DNA of 64,000 bases from Lelliottia amnigena (lineage in GTDB: Bacteria > Pseudomonadota > Gammaproteobacteria > Enterobacterales > Enterobacteriaceae): contig LR134135.1 in assembly GCA_900635465.1 (NCBI GenBank), forward strand, positions 496,001 through 560,000, written 5' to 3'. Positions 9,670 to 19,944 of this stretch are shown here, one piece after another (position 1 is the stretch's first letter; every line of letters starts with the position of its first letter). The notes beneath the pieces were generated by a model. That model worked only from the letters and a program-made list of their open reading frames with translations, made no database searches and was not told the DNA's origin. The translations under genes and the position numbers were made by a program.

Positions 9670-9760
9670 CTGGGAATAGGGGGAGCAACGGGAAGAAAAA
9701 CGGCAGGCCAGCGTCTGTTTTCAGACGCGGTAAGACATGATGTCGAACACGCTTGAGCAT
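9656..9760 (-). CDS. pyrL: pyrBI operon leader peptide PyrL
   Basis: 34-codon leader peptide, too short for routine gene calling. It reads [18 protein letters not shown], then a Phe/Leu/Pro-rich end encoded by a U-rich stretch (CCGTTTTTCTTCCCG), matching the E. coli PyrL pattern ([20 protein letters not shown]). The ATG at 9760 is preceded by GGGAGGAAGCC. The stop codon lies inside the attenuator hairpin, so a ribosome close behind RNA polymerase prevents hairpin formation. The U-rich region provides UTP-sensitive pausing. The peptide is shorter than the 44 residues of E. coli. Confidence 0.9.
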   Translation of the reverse strand: MLKRVRHHVLPRLKTDAGLPFFFPLLPLFPEPLI

Positions 9761-9786
9761 GGCTTCCTCCCGGCAAATTGTCGGCG

Positions 9787-9814
9787 ATTATACTCAGCTC
9801 GATGTTCTGATCAA
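9787..9814 (-). promoter_or_regulatory. pyrLBI promoter
   Basis: On the minus strand a perfect -10 TATAAT (9787-9792) with -35 TTGATC (9809-9814), 16-bp spacing, ends 26 bases before the pyrL start. No separate activator site is seen. Confidence 0.7.
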
Positions 9815-9860
9815 GCGATTAATGCACACTTTACTCATCGCAAACGGTTCTATATGAATA

Positions 9861-10340
9861 TTAATGCGTTCTGAGTAAATAATTAATTTGCTTGTGCACC
9901 AGCGGCGTGCGCTTCACCACGCGGGGCGCAACCCAGACGATACTGCTCCCGGCCACCACGCCTAAAATTTCCGGTAACTGGTGATAATCCAGAATTCGCG
10001 CCACGGCGCGGCCATATCCGGCCACCGTGTGGATAAGGATAAACTCGCTATTGTGCTCCACGCTGACCACCATTTCGGCGATCGAACGCGCCGCGTCGGG
10101 AGCAGGGCGCAGCTGCGGATTCATGGAATAAATCTTTTGGCCTTTAGCATTGCGAATTTTTATGACGCCAAGCAACTTCAGCAGCCGGGAAACGCTCGAC
10201 TGGCTGATGCTGTCAAACCCGCGCTCCTGCAAATCGCGGCGTATTTCTTCCTGGGAAAGGTAACTTTTTTCGCTGATCAGGCTCTGGCAAACCCTGAGCT
10301 GAAGCTGTTCTTTTGGGGAGTAATCTCCGTATTCCGTCAT
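9861..10340 (-). CDS. ArgR-family arginine-responsive regulator of the deiminase operon
   Basis: 159-residue ArgR paralogue: an N-terminal winged helix (residues about 9-75, with SISQSSVSRLLKLLGVIKI matching the DNA-contacting SQxTVSR helix) and a C-terminal arginine-binding, hexamerising domain (LPEILGVVAGSSIVWVAPR, where canonical ArgR has GTIAGDDTI). The GDD-type arginine-binding pair is replaced by SS, so ligand use may differ from housekeeping ArgR. ATG at 10340 is chosen for its TGGGA site and family-like N-terminus (MTEYGDYS); upstream in-frame codons extend into the intergenic region. It is the last gene of the arc cluster, as in Salmonella, and likely controls it. Confidence 0.88.
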   Translation of the reverse strand: MTEYGDYSPKEQLQLRVCQSLISEKSYLSQEEIRRDLQERGFDSISQSSVSRLLKLLGVIKIRNAKGQKIYSMNPQLRPAPDAARSIAEMVVSVEHNSEFILIHTVAGYGRAVARILDYHQLPEILGVVAGSSIVWVAPRVVKRTPLVHKQINYLLRTH

Positions 10341-10423
10341 ATCTAATCCCATTTGATGGCCAAAAATGTCCGGTGGCGCCGCACCGAACCGGGGTCCGGA
10401 TAAGCACAGCGCCATCCGGCAAA

Positions 10424-11827
10424 TTACAACAACGCACCCAGGCTTAACGCCGCCATGATCACTACCGTCAGAATGCCGAGCAGTGGCGCAACCCATTTCA
10501 GGTAGCGCACGTAAGGTACGCGGGCGATGGCAAGGCCACCCATCACGACGGCAGACGTCGGCGTGACCAGATTGACGATGCCGGATGCGGACTGGTACGC
10601 GGTCACGACCAGGTCGCGGTTGACGTTAGCGAAATCGGCGAGCGGCGCCATGATCGGCATCGTCAGAACGGCCAGGCCGGAGGAAGAAGGCACAAGAAAC
10701 GACAGTACGACTTCCAGCCAGTACATCACGTTGATGAACGCCACCGATGACAATCCGGTGACCAGTCCTTCAGCACTGTGCAAAATCGTGTGCGTAATCA
10801 TGCCCTTATCCATAATGACTACGATACCGCGTGCGATGCCGATAATCAGCGCGACGCCCAGCAAATCCCGCGCCCCGTTGATAAATGTTGAGGTCAGCTC
10901 TTCCTCACTCATGCGGGCAATCAGACCAACAATAATCGCGCTGGCGAGGAACACGGCGGAAATCTCCGCCATCCACCACCCCAGCACCGCCACGCCGTAA
11001 ATCATCACCGCGAAGGCGAGGGCGAAAATCACCAGAATCACTTTGCGCACTGGGGTGAATTCCAGCGACTGCTCGCTTTTGTTGCCCAGGAAATGGTTGC
11101 GGTTCTCTTCCAGTTTGTCGGCGACGATCGACAGGGACGGATCCTGGCGCACTCTACGAGCGTAGCGCATCACCCACGCCACGCAGATGAGCCAGCCGAT
11201 CACCAGCAGCGCGACGCGCAAAGCGATCCCGTTGGTGAAAGGAATGCCCGCCGCGTTGGCGGCGATTACCGTGGCGAAGGGGTTGATGGTCGAGCCGAGC
11301 GTACCGATGCCTGCGCCGAGCAAAATGGTGGAGGCGGCGACAACCGGATCGAAACGGGCCGCCAGCATCACCGGCACTAACAGCGTGTAGAACGGCAGCG
11401 ACTCTTCGGCCATGCCGTAGATCGTCCCGCCCGCGGCGAACAGCGCCATTAGGATCGGGATCATCCACTCTTCATGCCCGCGTAACCGCGTGGTGACGCG
11501 TTCGATCCCTGCGTCAATCGCCCCGGTTTTGGTGACGATCCCCAGAAATCCGCCGATGATCAGGATAAACAGTGCCACGTCGATCGCGCCCGCCTGACCG
11601 GAAACCGGATCGTACAGCCCGGCAATCGGGGCCATCAGCACCGAAACGATCCCCTGCGGATGCGCCGCGACGTGCGCGTAGGTTCCGGCTACAGGGACTT
11701 CTTTGCCAAGCGCGGTGTTCATCGCCATCTGATACTGACCAGCCGGAATAACCCAGCTCAGTGCGGCCACAACGGCAATAAGGAAAAAGAGAATGGTGTA
11801 AGCGGAAGGAAATTTGAACTTGCCCAT
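10424..11827 (-). CDS. YfcC-family basic amino acid carrier (ArcD-like role)
   Basis: 467-residue inner-membrane carrier with about 12 hydrophobic helices (for example YTILFFLIAVVAALSWVIP at the N-terminus). Contains GGTIYGMAEESLPFY and a second half GVALIIGIARGIVVIMDKG typical of the YfcC/C4-dicarboxylate-like superfamily. Its place between arcB and the ArgR-like gene suggests it exchanges arginine for ornithine, completing the deiminase pathway; this is inferred from context, since the family also contains other carriers. Start ATG 11827 follows AAGGAGAACATC. It lies 47 bases downstream of arcB and was likely cotranscribed. ArcD proper belongs to a different family branch. Confidence 0.85.
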   Translation of the reverse strand: MGKFKFPSAYTILFFLIAVVAALSWVIPAGQYQMAMNTALGKEVPVAGTYAHVAAHPQGIVSVLMAPIAGLYDPVSGQAGAIDVALFILIIGGFLGIVTKTGAIDAGIERVTTRLRGHEEWMIPILMALFAAGGTIYGMAEESLPFYTLLVPVMLAARFDPVVAASTILLGAGIGTLGSTINPFATVIAANAAGIPFTNGIALRVALLVIGWLICVAWVMRYARRVRQDPSLSIVADKLEENRNHFLGNKSEQSLEFTPVRKVILVIFALAFAVMIYGVAVLGWWMAEISAVFLASAIIVGLIARMSEEELTSTFINGARDLLGVALIIGIARGIVVIMDKGMITHTILHSAEGLVTGLSSVAFINVMYWLEVVLSFLVPSSSGLAVLTMPIMAPLADFANVNRDLVVTAYQSASGIVNLVTPTSAVVMGGLAIARVPYVRYLKWVAPLLGILTVVIMAALSLGALL

Positions 11828-11874
11828 GATGTTCTCCTTGCCCCGGCGCAACCTCAGGCCGCGCCGGGCGGTGA

Positions 11875-12879
11875 TTAGTCGCCGAGTGTCGCCACCATGA
11901 CCGCTTTAATGGTGTGCATGCGGTTTTCAGCTTCGTCGAAGACGATAGAGTTCGCGGATTCGAACACCTCTTCCGTCACTTCCAGCCCTTTCAGACCGTA
12001 GGCCATTTCGATTTCGCGACCCATTTTGGTGTGCTCGTTATGGAAGGCCGGCAGGCAGTGCATGAACTTCACGTTCGGATTGCCGGTCGCTTTCAGTACC
12101 GCGGTGTTGATCTGATAGGGCTTCATCAGGCTGACGCGCTCAGCCCAGGCTTCTTTCGGCTCGCCCATCGACACCCAGACGTCGGTATAGAGGAAATCTG
12201 CGCCGTGAACGCCTTCATTGACGTCGTCGGTCAAGGTGATGCGCGCGCCAGTTTGTTTGGCGATAGCGCGGCACTGCTCAACCAGCCCGGCTTCTGGCCA
12301 GAACGATTTCGGCGCGACCAGACGGATATCCATGCCCATTTTTGCTGCGCCGACCATCAGCGAATTGCCCATGTTGTTGCGTGCGTCACCGAGGTACGCA
12401 AAGCTCAGCTCCGGCAGCGTTTTGCCTGGCGCGTGTTCCAGCATGGTCATCAGGTCGGCGAGGATTTGCGTCGGGTGGAACTCATCGGTCAGCCCGTTCC
12501 AGACCGGTACGCCTGCAAATTCACCCAGCTCTTCGACAATTTGCTGGCCGTAGCCGCGATATTCGATGCCGTCATACATCCGGCCCAGCACGCGGGCGGT
12601 GTCTTTCATCGACTCTTTATGCCCAATCTGCGAGCCGCTTGGGCCGAGATAGGTTACCTGTGCGCCCTGATCGAATGCGCCCACTTCAAATGCGCAGTGG
12701 GTGCGAGTGGAGGTTTTTTCGAAGATCAGCGCGATGTTTTTGCCCTTTAAGGTTTGCTTTTCGCGACCCGCTTTTTTTGCGGCTTTCAGTTCGATGGCGA
12801 GATCGATCAGGTACTGAATTTCTGCCGGGGTGTAGTCCAGCAGCTTAAGGAAATTGCGATTTTTCAGGTTAATGGTCAT
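11875..12879 (-). CDS. arcB: Ornithine carbamoyltransferase of the arginine deiminase pathway
   Basis: Converts citrulline + phosphate to ornithine + carbamoyl phosphate when working catabolically in the deiminase pathway (the reverse of the biosynthetic step). 334 residues; carries the carbamoyl-phosphate motif [18 protein letters not shown] ([12 protein letters not shown]) and the ornithine-site HCLPAF. A second, biosynthetic-type copy (argI) lies at 16434. The two share most of their sequence but differ in the second motif: here STRTHCAF, in argI STRTRCSF. The ATG at 12879 follows AAAAAGGATCCACCC. An intergenic pair of inverted REP-like repeats separates it from arcC upstream, which may tune relative expression. 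Confidence 0.93.
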   Translation of the reverse strand: MTINLKNRNFLKLLDYTPAEIQYLIDLAIELKAAKKAGREKQTLKGKNIALIFEKTSTRTHCAFEVGAFDQGAQVTYLGPSGSQIGHKESMKDTARVLGRMYDGIEYRGYGQQIVEELGEFAGVPVWNGLTDEFHPTQILADLMTMLEHAPGKTLPELSFAYLGDARNNMGNSLMVGAAKMGMDIRLVAPKSFWPEAGLVEQCRAIAKQTGARITLTDDVNEGVHGADFLYTDVWVSMGEPKEAWAERVSLMKPYQINTAVLKATGNPNVKFMHCLPAFHNEHTKMGREIEMAYGLKGLEVTEEVFESANSIVFDEAENRMHTIKAVMVATLGD

Positions 12880-12912
12880 GGGTGGATCCTTTTTAAATGT
12901 GTGCGGTTTGAT

Positions 12913-13058
12913 GCCCTCACCCCGGCCCTCTCCCACAGGGAGAGGGAGAAAACGGCTTCTCTCACTGAGTGGGAGGGAGAAAACGTCCTCACTCACACTG
13001 CCATGTAGACATAGGGAGTTAATTCCCTCTCCCTGTGGGAGAGGGTTAGGGTGAGGGG
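12913..13058. repeat. Two inverted REP-like palindromes between arcC and arcB
   Basis: 12913-12947 and 13024-13058 carry the same repeat in opposite orientation: CCTCACCCCGGCCCTCTCCC with its loop, and CCCTCTCCCTGTGGGAGAGG followed by GTTAGGGTGAGG. Between them lies a related degenerate copy (CTCACTGAGTGGGAGGGAG). Each unit can fold by itself and the pair can fold together, like a BIME. In an operon this may stabilise the upstream arcA-arcC message. Confidence 0.8.
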
Positions 13059-13068
13059 AAAATGTGCC

Positions 13069-13980
13069 TCAGTGGCAAATCAACGTGCCTTTATCCCCGG
13101 CCAGAATCGCCGCGCCGTCGGCCAGTGCACCGATTCCGGCGATGCCTCTGCACGTCTCGACAAACTCACGGCAGGCGGCGACTTTGGGCCCCATCGAACC
13201 GGCGTCGAAATGCATATTTCTGAGCACCTCCGGCGTCACCTGCGCCAGAGGGCGCTGTGTCGGTTTGCCCCAGTCGAGATACACCGCATCGGCGTCCGTC
13301 AGGATCAACAGCGCATCGGCCTCAATCTGGCGAGCCAATAGCGCGGCGGAGAGATCTTTGTCGATCACCGCTTCGATGCCGTGGTAGCCGTTGGCGTTTT
13401 CCACCACCGGCACGCCGCCACCGCCGTTACAAATCACCAGGTGATCGCGCGCAATCAGCGCCGTAATGGCCTCTTTTTCGACGATCCGTTTGGGCTGCGG
13501 AGAAGGCACTACGCGACGGAAGTACGTCCCGTCAGCCTTAAATTCCCAACCTTTTTCAGCGCCTAACGCGCTGGCTTGTTCCTCGCTATACACCGGGCCG
13601 ATGTATTTCGTCGGATTGCGAAATGCAGGATCGGCGGGGTCCACTTCTACCTGAGTAAGCAGGACGCTCACTTCACGCTGCGGCAGGTTATTTTTGAGCG
13701 CTTGCTGGAGCATGTAGCCAATCATTCCCTGGCTTTCGGCCCCGAGAATGTCGAGCGGATAGGGTGCGACGTTGGTGTAGGCGCTGTTCTGTAAAGCCAG
13801 CAGCCCGACCTGCGGCCCGTTGCCGTGCACCAGCACCACGCGCCACTGTTCCGTCAGACCGGCAATGGTACGGGCGGCAAGCTCAATATTTTGGCGCTGG
13901 ATATCGGCTTCGAGCGGCTCACCGCGTTTCAACAGTGCGTTGCCGCCTAATGCCACGACCAGAGTGGGTTTTCTTTCCAT
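13069..13980 (-). CDS. arcC: Carbamate kinase
   Basis: Catalyses carbamoyl phosphate + ADP to ATP + carbamate, the energy-yielding step of the arginine deiminase pathway, in the cytoplasm. 303 residues, usual for the family. The N-terminal amino-acid-kinase motif VVALGGNALLKRGEP, the VHGNGPQVGLL loop and the C-terminal MGPKVAACREFVE are seen. Start ATG 13980 has AAGGGAGTCAGC upstream and lies 10 bases after the arcA stop, so the genes are cotranscribed. Downstream, a 189-base spacer with inverted repeats precedes arcB. Confidence 0.97.
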   Translation of the reverse strand: MERKPTLVVALGGNALLKRGEPLEADIQRQNIELAARTIAGLTEQWRVVLVHGNGPQVGLLALQNSAYTNVAPYPLDILGAESQGMIGYMLQQALKNNLPQREVSVLLTQVEVDPADPAFRNPTKYIGPVYSEEQASALGAEKGWEFKADGTYFRRVVPSPQPKRIVEKEAITALIARDHLVICNGGGGVPVVENANGYHGIEAVIDKDLSAALLARQIEADALLILTDADAVYLDWGKPTQRPLAQVTPEVLRNMHFDAGSMGPKVAACREFVETCRGIAGIGALADGAAILAGDKGTLICH

Positions 13981-13990
13981 GCTGACTCCC

Positions 13991-15211
13991 TTAAATTCCG
14001 TCTCGTTCCAATGGACAGCTCATGCAGCGCGCGCCGCCGCGACCGCGTCCCAGCTCGTCGCCCGGGATTGGCAGCACGGTAATGCCCGCTTTGTCGTATT
14101 TTTCGTTGGTCCAGATGTTGCGCTCGTAGCCAATCACCACGCCGGGGCGGATGGTTAGGACGTTGTTAGCGTCGTTCCACTGTTCACGTTCGGCTTCAAA
14201 CGCGTCGCCGCCGGTAGTGATCAGGCGTACCTGATTGATACCGAGGGCTTTTTCGATGGCGTGCAGCAGATCGGTTTCCTGCGTACGCAGCAGGCCGCCG
14301 CGCCCATCGGGCGTGAGGGTCCAGCACTGGGCTTCTTTGCGCACCACTTCTGGATAAACGGAGAATGTGTCGACATCAATGTGGGTCATGACGGTGTCGA
14401 GATGCATACAGGAGCGGTGTTTTGGCAGCTCAACGACAACCACGCGTTCTGCCTGGCGATGCGTAAACAGGCTTTGCGCCAGGAATTCAACGCCCTGCGG
14501 CGTGGTTCGTTCCGACAGGCCAATTAATACCGCGCCGCGACCAATCACTAATACGTCGCCGCCTTCCAGGGTGGCGTGATCGTAATTAATATTTTCATCG
14601 CCGAAATACTTAATGAAATCGCCATCGGCGAAATCAGGATGCCAGCGATATATTGCGCGCAGGTTATTCGTTTCACGCTGGCGGGCCGGTTTTGCCATCG
14701 GGTTAATAGAAACGCCGTTATAAATCCAGCACGATGTATCGCGGGTAAATAAATGGTTGGGCAACGGCTTCATAATAAAATCATTAGCCGTGTGGGTATC
14801 AACAACCATATTTTTAATAAAGGCCGGAATTTCGCCGTAGGTCAATCCGCCGCTTAAACGACGCGCCAGTTCGCGATGCGGCATATCCGCAAGCCAGCCG
14901 CGAACGTCATTGGCAAAGGTGGGCCCGAGGCGATAATCAGAGATTTGGGTATCCAGCAGCCAGGCTTTGGCATCTGCAATATCAAGCGTTTGGGTGAGCA
15001 AGTCGGTTAACAGCAGGACTTCCACACCCTGATCGCGCAGCGTGTTTGCGAAAATATCATGCTCTTCACCCGCCCGCTCAACGGATAATACGTCATCGAA
15101 TAAGAGTTCCTGACAATTCGACGGCGTTAAGCGTTTCAGACTTAAATTTGGGCGATGCAGCATAACGCTACGCAATTGACCGATTTCAGAACCGACGTAA
15201 TGCTTTTCCAT
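13991..15211 (-). CDS. arcA: Arginine deiminase
   Basis: Hydrolyses arginine to citrulline and ammonia, first step of the arginine deiminase pathway; supports ATP generation without oxygen and acid resistance. 406 residues. The catalytic cysteine is Cys396 in the C-terminal [13 protein letters not shown] motif; the substrate-binding region [12 protein letters not shown] and the [10 protein letters not shown] motif carrying the catalytic His are intact. First gene of the operon arcA-arcC-arcB-carrier-regulator, all on the minus strand. ATG 15211 follows AAAGGAATAATC. Upstream is a long regulatory region with a CRP-like site about 125 bases from the start. Confidence 0.98.
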   Translation of the reverse strand: MEKHYVGSEIGQLRSVMLHRPNLSLKRLTPSNCQELLFDDVLSVERAGEEHDIFANTLRDQGVEVLLLTDLLTQTLDIADAKAWLLDTQISDYRLGPTFANDVRGWLADMPHRELARRLSGGLTYGEIPAFIKNMVVDTHTANDFIMKPLPNHLFTRDTSCWIYNGVSINPMAKPARQRETNNLRAIYRWHPDFADGDFIKYFGDENINYDHATLEGGDVLVIGRGAVLIGLSERTTPQGVEFLAQSLFTHRQAERVVVVELPKHRSCMHLDTVMTHIDVDTFSVYPEVVRKEAQCWTLTPDGRGGLLRTQETDLLHAIEKALGINQVRLITTGGDAFEAEREQWNDANNVLTIRPGVVIGYERNIWTNEKYDKAGITVLPIPGDELGRGRGGARCMSCPLERDGI

Positions 15212-16343
<1,132 letters not shown>

Positions 16344-16347
16344 AGCA

Positions 16348-16372
16348 AAACGACAACGAAAGGTTGTCGTTT
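16348..16372 (+). terminator. tabA terminator
   Basis: AAACGACAAC-GAAA-loop-GGTTGTCGTTT forms a stem of about ten pairs with a stable tetraloop, five bases after the tabA stop. A degenerate REP-like hairpin (16383-16405) follows and lies before the convergent argI end. Confidence 0.85.
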
Positions 16373-16433
16373 AAGTGTTAATCCCCTCTCCCTGTAGGAG
16401 AGGGAAAAGATGAAGGCAGACAACCGCAGAGGA

Positions 16434-17438
16434 CTACTCTCCCAGCGTCGCAACCATAACGGCTTTGATGGTATGCATGCGGTTTTCCGCCTGATCAAAA
16501 ACGATGCTGGCTGCGGATTCGAACACGTCGTCCGTCACTTCCATGCCGCCATGCAGGTCGAACTCTTTTGCCATCTGCTTGCCGAGCGCAGTTTGATCGT
16601 CGTGGAATGCGGGCAGACAGTGCAGAAATTTCACGTTCGGATTATCCGTCAGCGCCATCATCTCGCTATTCACCTGATAGCCGCGCAGCAGCGCGATACG
16701 CTCCGCCCATTTCTCTTTTGGCTCGCCCATCGACACCCACACGTCGGTATAGATGAAATCTGCGCCTTTCACGCCCGCCGCGACATCTTCTGTTAGCGTG
16801 ATTTTTCCGCCGTTCTGCAACGCCTGTGCGCTGCACTCCGCCACCAGACTCTCTTCCGGCCAGCAGGCTTTTGGTGCGACCAGACGCAGATCCAACCCCA
16901 CCAGCGCCGCCGCCTCCATCATCGAGTTGCCCATGTTGTTGCGCGCATCGCCCGCATACACCAGCGTCATCTCATTGAACGATTTACCAGGGAGATGCTC
17001 TTGCATGGTCAGCAGATCTGCCAGCAGCTGCGTGGGATGAAACTCGTTTGTCAGGCCATTCCACACCGGCACGCCCGCGTATTGCGCCAGCGTTTCGACA
17101 ACGTCCTGACCGTGACCGCGATACTGAATACCGTCATACATGCGGCCAAGCACGCGCGCAGTATCTTTAATTGATTCTTTATGCCCAATCTGGCTGCCGC
17201 TCGGCCCGAGATACGTGACGCGAGCGCCCTGGTCAAATGCGGCAACTTCGAAAGAGCATCGTGTGCGAGTTGAGTCTTTTTCGAAGATGAGCGCGATATT
17301 TTTGCCAGTAAGCTTTTGTACTTCCATGCCATTTTTTTTGTCGGCTTTAAGTTGGGCGGCAAGCGACAGCAGGGAATTGATTTGTGCAGGGGTAAAGTCG
17401 AGCAGTTTCAGGAAGTGTTTTTTATACAGTTCAGACAT
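16434..17438 (-). CDS. argI: Ornithine carbamoyltransferase, biosynthetic
   Basis: Forms citrulline from ornithine and carbamoyl phosphate in arginine synthesis. 334 residues; motifs [26 protein letters not shown] and [10 protein letters not shown] mark the two substrate sites. Start ATG 17438 follows TGAGGATAAA, and about 28 bases further up lies a perfect tandem ARG box, so the gene should be repressed by ArgR with arginine. It is the paralogue of the ADI-operon copy at 11875 and faces rraB divergently, as in E. coli. Confidence 0.97.
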   Translation of the reverse strand: MSELYKKHFLKLLDFTPAQINSLLSLAAQLKADKKNGMEVQKLTGKNIALIFEKDSTRTRCSFEVAAFDQGARVTYLGPSGSQIGHKESIKDTARVLGRMYDGIQYRGHGQDVVETLAQYAGVPVWNGLTNEFHPTQLLADLLTMQEHLPGKSFNEMTLVYAGDARNNMGNSMMEAAALVGLDLRLVAPKACWPEESLVAECSAQALQNGGKITLTEDVAAGVKGADFIYTDVWVSMGEPKEKWAERIALLRGYQVNSEMMALTDNPNVKFLHCLPAFHDDQTALGKQMAKEFDLHGGMEVTDDVFESAASIVFDQAENRMHTIKAVMVATLGE

Positions 17439-17465
17439 TTTATCCTCACATGGCAAAGGCCACTT

Positions 17466-17504
17466 ATTGAATTAAAATTCACTTTATATGTATGAATATT
17501 CATT
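17466..17504 (-). promoter_or_regulatory. Tandem ARG box operator of argI
   Basis: Two 18-bp ARG boxes (17466-17483, ATTGAATTAAAATTCACT; 17487-17504, TATGTATGAATATTCATT) separated by exactly 3 bp, the standard ArgR hexamer operator. Box 1 matches TGAATWWWWATTCA perfectly. Confidence 0.9.
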
Positions 17505-17603
17505 TGCAACCCTGTTTCACAAATCTTTCTTACATTAGGTGGAGGCAAACACATCCGTGTGTGAAAATAGAAGTATCTGCCGAACTTTAAAGAGGAACGA
17601 GCC

Positions 17604-18029
17604 ATGGCAAACCCAGAACTGCTGGAAGAGCAACGCGAAGAGACGCGCCTGATCATTGAAGAGCTGCTGGAAGACGGCAGCGATCCGGACGCGCTGTACA
17701 CCATCGAGCACCATTTCTCTGCAGATGACTTTGAATCGCTGGAGAAGCTGGCGGTAGAAGCGTTCAAAATGGGTTACGAAGTGACCGAGCCAGAAGAGCT
17801 GGAAGTGGAAGAGGGCGAAACCGTCATCTGCTGCGATATCCTGAGCGAAGGCGCGCTGAAAGCGGAACTTATCGACGCGCAGGTAGAACAGCTGATGGAT
17901 CTGGCTGATAAATTCGAAGTGGAATACGACGGCTGGGGAACGTACTACGAAGATCCTAACGGTGAGGACGGCGACGACGAAGATGATGAAGATAGCATCG
18001 ACGAAGACGACGACGGCGTACGTCACTAA
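17604..18029 (+). CDS. rraB: Ribonuclease E inhibitor RraB
   Basis: Cytosolic protein that binds the C-terminal half of RNase E and changes which transcripts it degrades. 141 residues with a strongly acidic character and an Asp/Glu tail (from about residue 122, [17 protein letters not shown]), typical of the family. Start ATG 17604 after AGAGGAACGAGCC. The next gene, miaE, begins 42 bases after its stop, so they may share a transcript. Divergent from argI as in E. coli. Confidence 0.95.
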   Translation: MANPELLEEQREETRLIIEELLEDGSDPDALYTIEHHFSADDFESLEKLAVEAFKMGYEVTEPEELEVEEGETVICCDILSEGALKAELIDAQVEQLMDLADKFEVEYDGWGTYYEDPNGEDGDDEDDEDSIDEDDDGVRH

Positions 18030-18071
18030 GTGTTAATAGCGGCAGCTCCGGCTGCCGCATCAGGAACCACA

Positions 18072-18830
18072 ATGGATTACCCGCAGATTCTCTCTCCTGT
18101 TCTGAACTTCCTCCAGTGTCCTACTCCGCAAGCGTGGATTGATAAAGCCCGCGATCCTGCCAATTTACCGCTGCTGCTTACTGACCACATGGTGTGCGAA
18201 CTCAAGGCCGCGCAGACTGCGCTCCTGCTGGTGCGTAAATACGTCGCCGATAAAAGGGGTGCGGATGCGTTGCTCGACTGGCTCAAGCCCTACGAAGCGT
18301 TCACCTTCCGCGACGGGCCGGAACCTGATTTTGTTGCTCTGCATAAGCAGATTGGCAAAAGCGTGATGCCAAAAACCGACGACCCGTGGGGGCAGGCGCT
18401 TATCGACAGCATGGTTCTGTTAATAAAAGAAGAGCTGCATCATTTTTGGCAGGTGCGTGAGGCGATGCTGACGCGCAGCATTCCCTACGTCAAAATCACG
18501 GCCAGCCGCTACGCCAAAGGCATGTTGAAAGAGGTGCGCACTCACGAACCGCTGACGCTTATCGATAAACTGATCTGCGGAGCGTATATAGAAGCACGCT
18601 CTTGCGAACGCTTCGCCGCGCTGGCGCCGTGCCTGGATGACGACCTGCAAAAATTTTATTTGTCGCTATTGCGTTCTGAGGCGCGTCATTATCAGGACTA
18701 TCTGACACTTGCCCAACAGGTAAGCGACAACGATATCTCTTCACGGATACAGATTTTTGGCGAAATAGAAGCCACACTTATCTCGACACCGGACAATGAA
18801 TTTCGCTTTCATAGCGGCGTACCGGTGTAA
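18072..18830 (+). CDS. miaE: tRNA-(ms2io6A)-hydroxylase MiaE
   Basis: Non-haem diiron oxygenase that hydroxylates the isopentenyl side chain of ms2i6A37 in tRNA. 252 residues. Diiron ligands are visible in the ferritin-like helices: KEELHHFWQV, YIEARSCERF and SEARHYQDY each give a Glu plus His, or a Glu alone. MiaE is present in Salmonella and absent from E. coli K-12, so the gene helps place the organism outside Escherichia. Start ATG 18072 after CAGGAACCACA; an upstream in-frame extension exists but lacks a ribosome site. Confidence 0.95.
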   Translation: MDYPQILSPVLNFLQCPTPQAWIDKARDPANLPLLLTDHMVCELKAAQTALLLVRKYVADKRGADALLDWLKPYEAFTFRDGPEPDFVALHKQIGKSVMPKTDDPWGQALIDSMVLLIKEELHHFWQVREAMLTRSIPYVKITASRYAKGMLKEVRTHEPLTLIDKLICGAYIEARSCERFAALAPCLDDDLQKFYLSLLRSEARHYQDYLTLAQQVSDNDISSRIQIFGEIEATLISTPDNEFRFHSGVPV

Positions 18831-18855
18831 CCCGTCACTGCAAAAAGGATGCGAG

Positions 18856-19587
18856 ATGAGAAGAACGTGGAAACCTATTGTTGCCGTCGCTGTACTGGCC
18901 GCCGCAGTGGCCTTCTGGGTCTATTACGACAAACAGCGTCTGCAGCACACCCCTGAATATCGCCTTGATACCACACTCAATAGCATGCCCGCGTGGCAAG
19001 TACTGAAAGAGCAGGACCCTGCTTTTCAGGAACGAATTCGCGCCCAGATCCTGGCGATGCAAAAAGAGGGCGACTCCGAGCAACACATTATTGACGTGAT
19101 TCAGCCGCAAATCCTGCGCCTGCAGATGTCGCGGCTGCAAAACGCGCCGGACGCCAACGTGGTGGATTACATGCGCGCGAATATGGAACAGACCGCTGCC
19201 ATTCAGAAGGTGAGTGACGATGCCTGTTTCCGCTTTCTTTATCCTGATGTGAAAGGCGGCATCAATCCGCTACGGGTGCTGGATAAACCGATGATGCAGC
19301 GCCGTATGCAGGCCGACGCCGACATGATGCGCGCCGCATATGGAAAGAATAAACATACCGTGACGCCGCAGGAGCGTGAAACGGCCGTTGCCGATGTGCG
19401 ACCAATCATGAAAGCGCTGGCCGCGAAATACGGCGAGGATATCCAGCTGTTGCAGACCCCTGATAAAGCGGCGGGTAAAGAGAAGGTGTCTTGCGATATG
19501 GTGCAGGAGATGTGGGCGAAGGTGCTGAAACTGCCCGAGAGCCACGCCGCAGGCGTGATTCGGCTCGCGGTTTCGGAACTGGAATAG
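18856..19587 (+). CDS. Unknown membrane-anchored or exported protein next to miaE
   Basis: 243 residues. The start ATG 18856 (AAAGGATGCGAG upstream) opens a signal-anchor MRRTWKPIVAVAVLAAAVAF, so the protein is probably periplasmic and tethered. The rest is helical and charged, with two cysteines (in DACFRFLYPD and VSCDMVQEMW) that could form a disulphide. No enzymatic motif seen; family not recognised. It starts 25 bases after miaE and is likely cotranscribed. The gene is core-like in composition and precedes leuX directly. Confidence 0.75.
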   Translation: MRRTWKPIVAVAVLAAAVAFWVYYDKQRLQHTPEYRLDTTLNSMPAWQVLKEQDPAFQERIRAQILAMQKEGDSEQHIIDVIQPQILRLQMSRLQNAPDANVVDYMRANMEQTAAIQKVSDDACFRFLYPDVKGGINPLRVLDKPMMQRRMQADADMMRAAYGKNKHTVTPQERETAVADVRPIMKALAAKYGEDIQLLQTPDKAAGKEKVSCDMVQEMWAKVLKLPESHAAGVIRLAVSELE

Positions 19588-19695
19588 GCGTTACGCTGGT
19601 TTTTTCGACACTTAGCACAGGTTTAGCGCGCTGCCGCTTGCAAGGCGGCGCGTGACAGGTATAATCCACAACGTTTCCGCATCATCCCCTTCAGT

Positions 19696-19780
19696 GCCGA
19701 AGTGGCGAAATCGGTAGACGCAGTTGATTCAAAATCAACCGTAGAAATACGTGCCGGTTCGAGTCCGGCCTTCGGCACCA
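19696..19780 (+). tRNA. leuX: tRNA-Leu (anticodon CAA)
   Basis: Starts GCCGAAGTGGCGAAATCGG, has the anticodon stem GTTGATTCAAAATCAAC with CAA in the loop, a long variable arm and the encoded CCA end; it is identical to E. coli leuX as far as I recall. leuX is the standard attachment site of P4, and the last 23 bases form the left attachment site of the satellite that follows. Confidence 0.98.
19758..19774 (+). other. attL core in the leuX 3' end
   Basis: TTCGAGTCCGGCCTTCG, T-arm to acceptor stem of leuX, is repeated exactly at 31628-31644. The tRNA stays intact because the element carries the right half of the tRNA end at its integrase end. Confidence 0.93.
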
Positions 19781-19944
19781 TTAGTATGTTTGAATACGTC
19801 CGTAATAGTCCGTAAGTTACTAAAATTAAAGCCGAAAGGCTTTTTTTTGGTCTTGATTCGTCCGAGGACATCCGTTGACATCCAGTGCTAATGGGGGTCA
19901 GAATAGTGGTCAGCTCGGTTCGATAAAGGATTGACCCCCAATTT

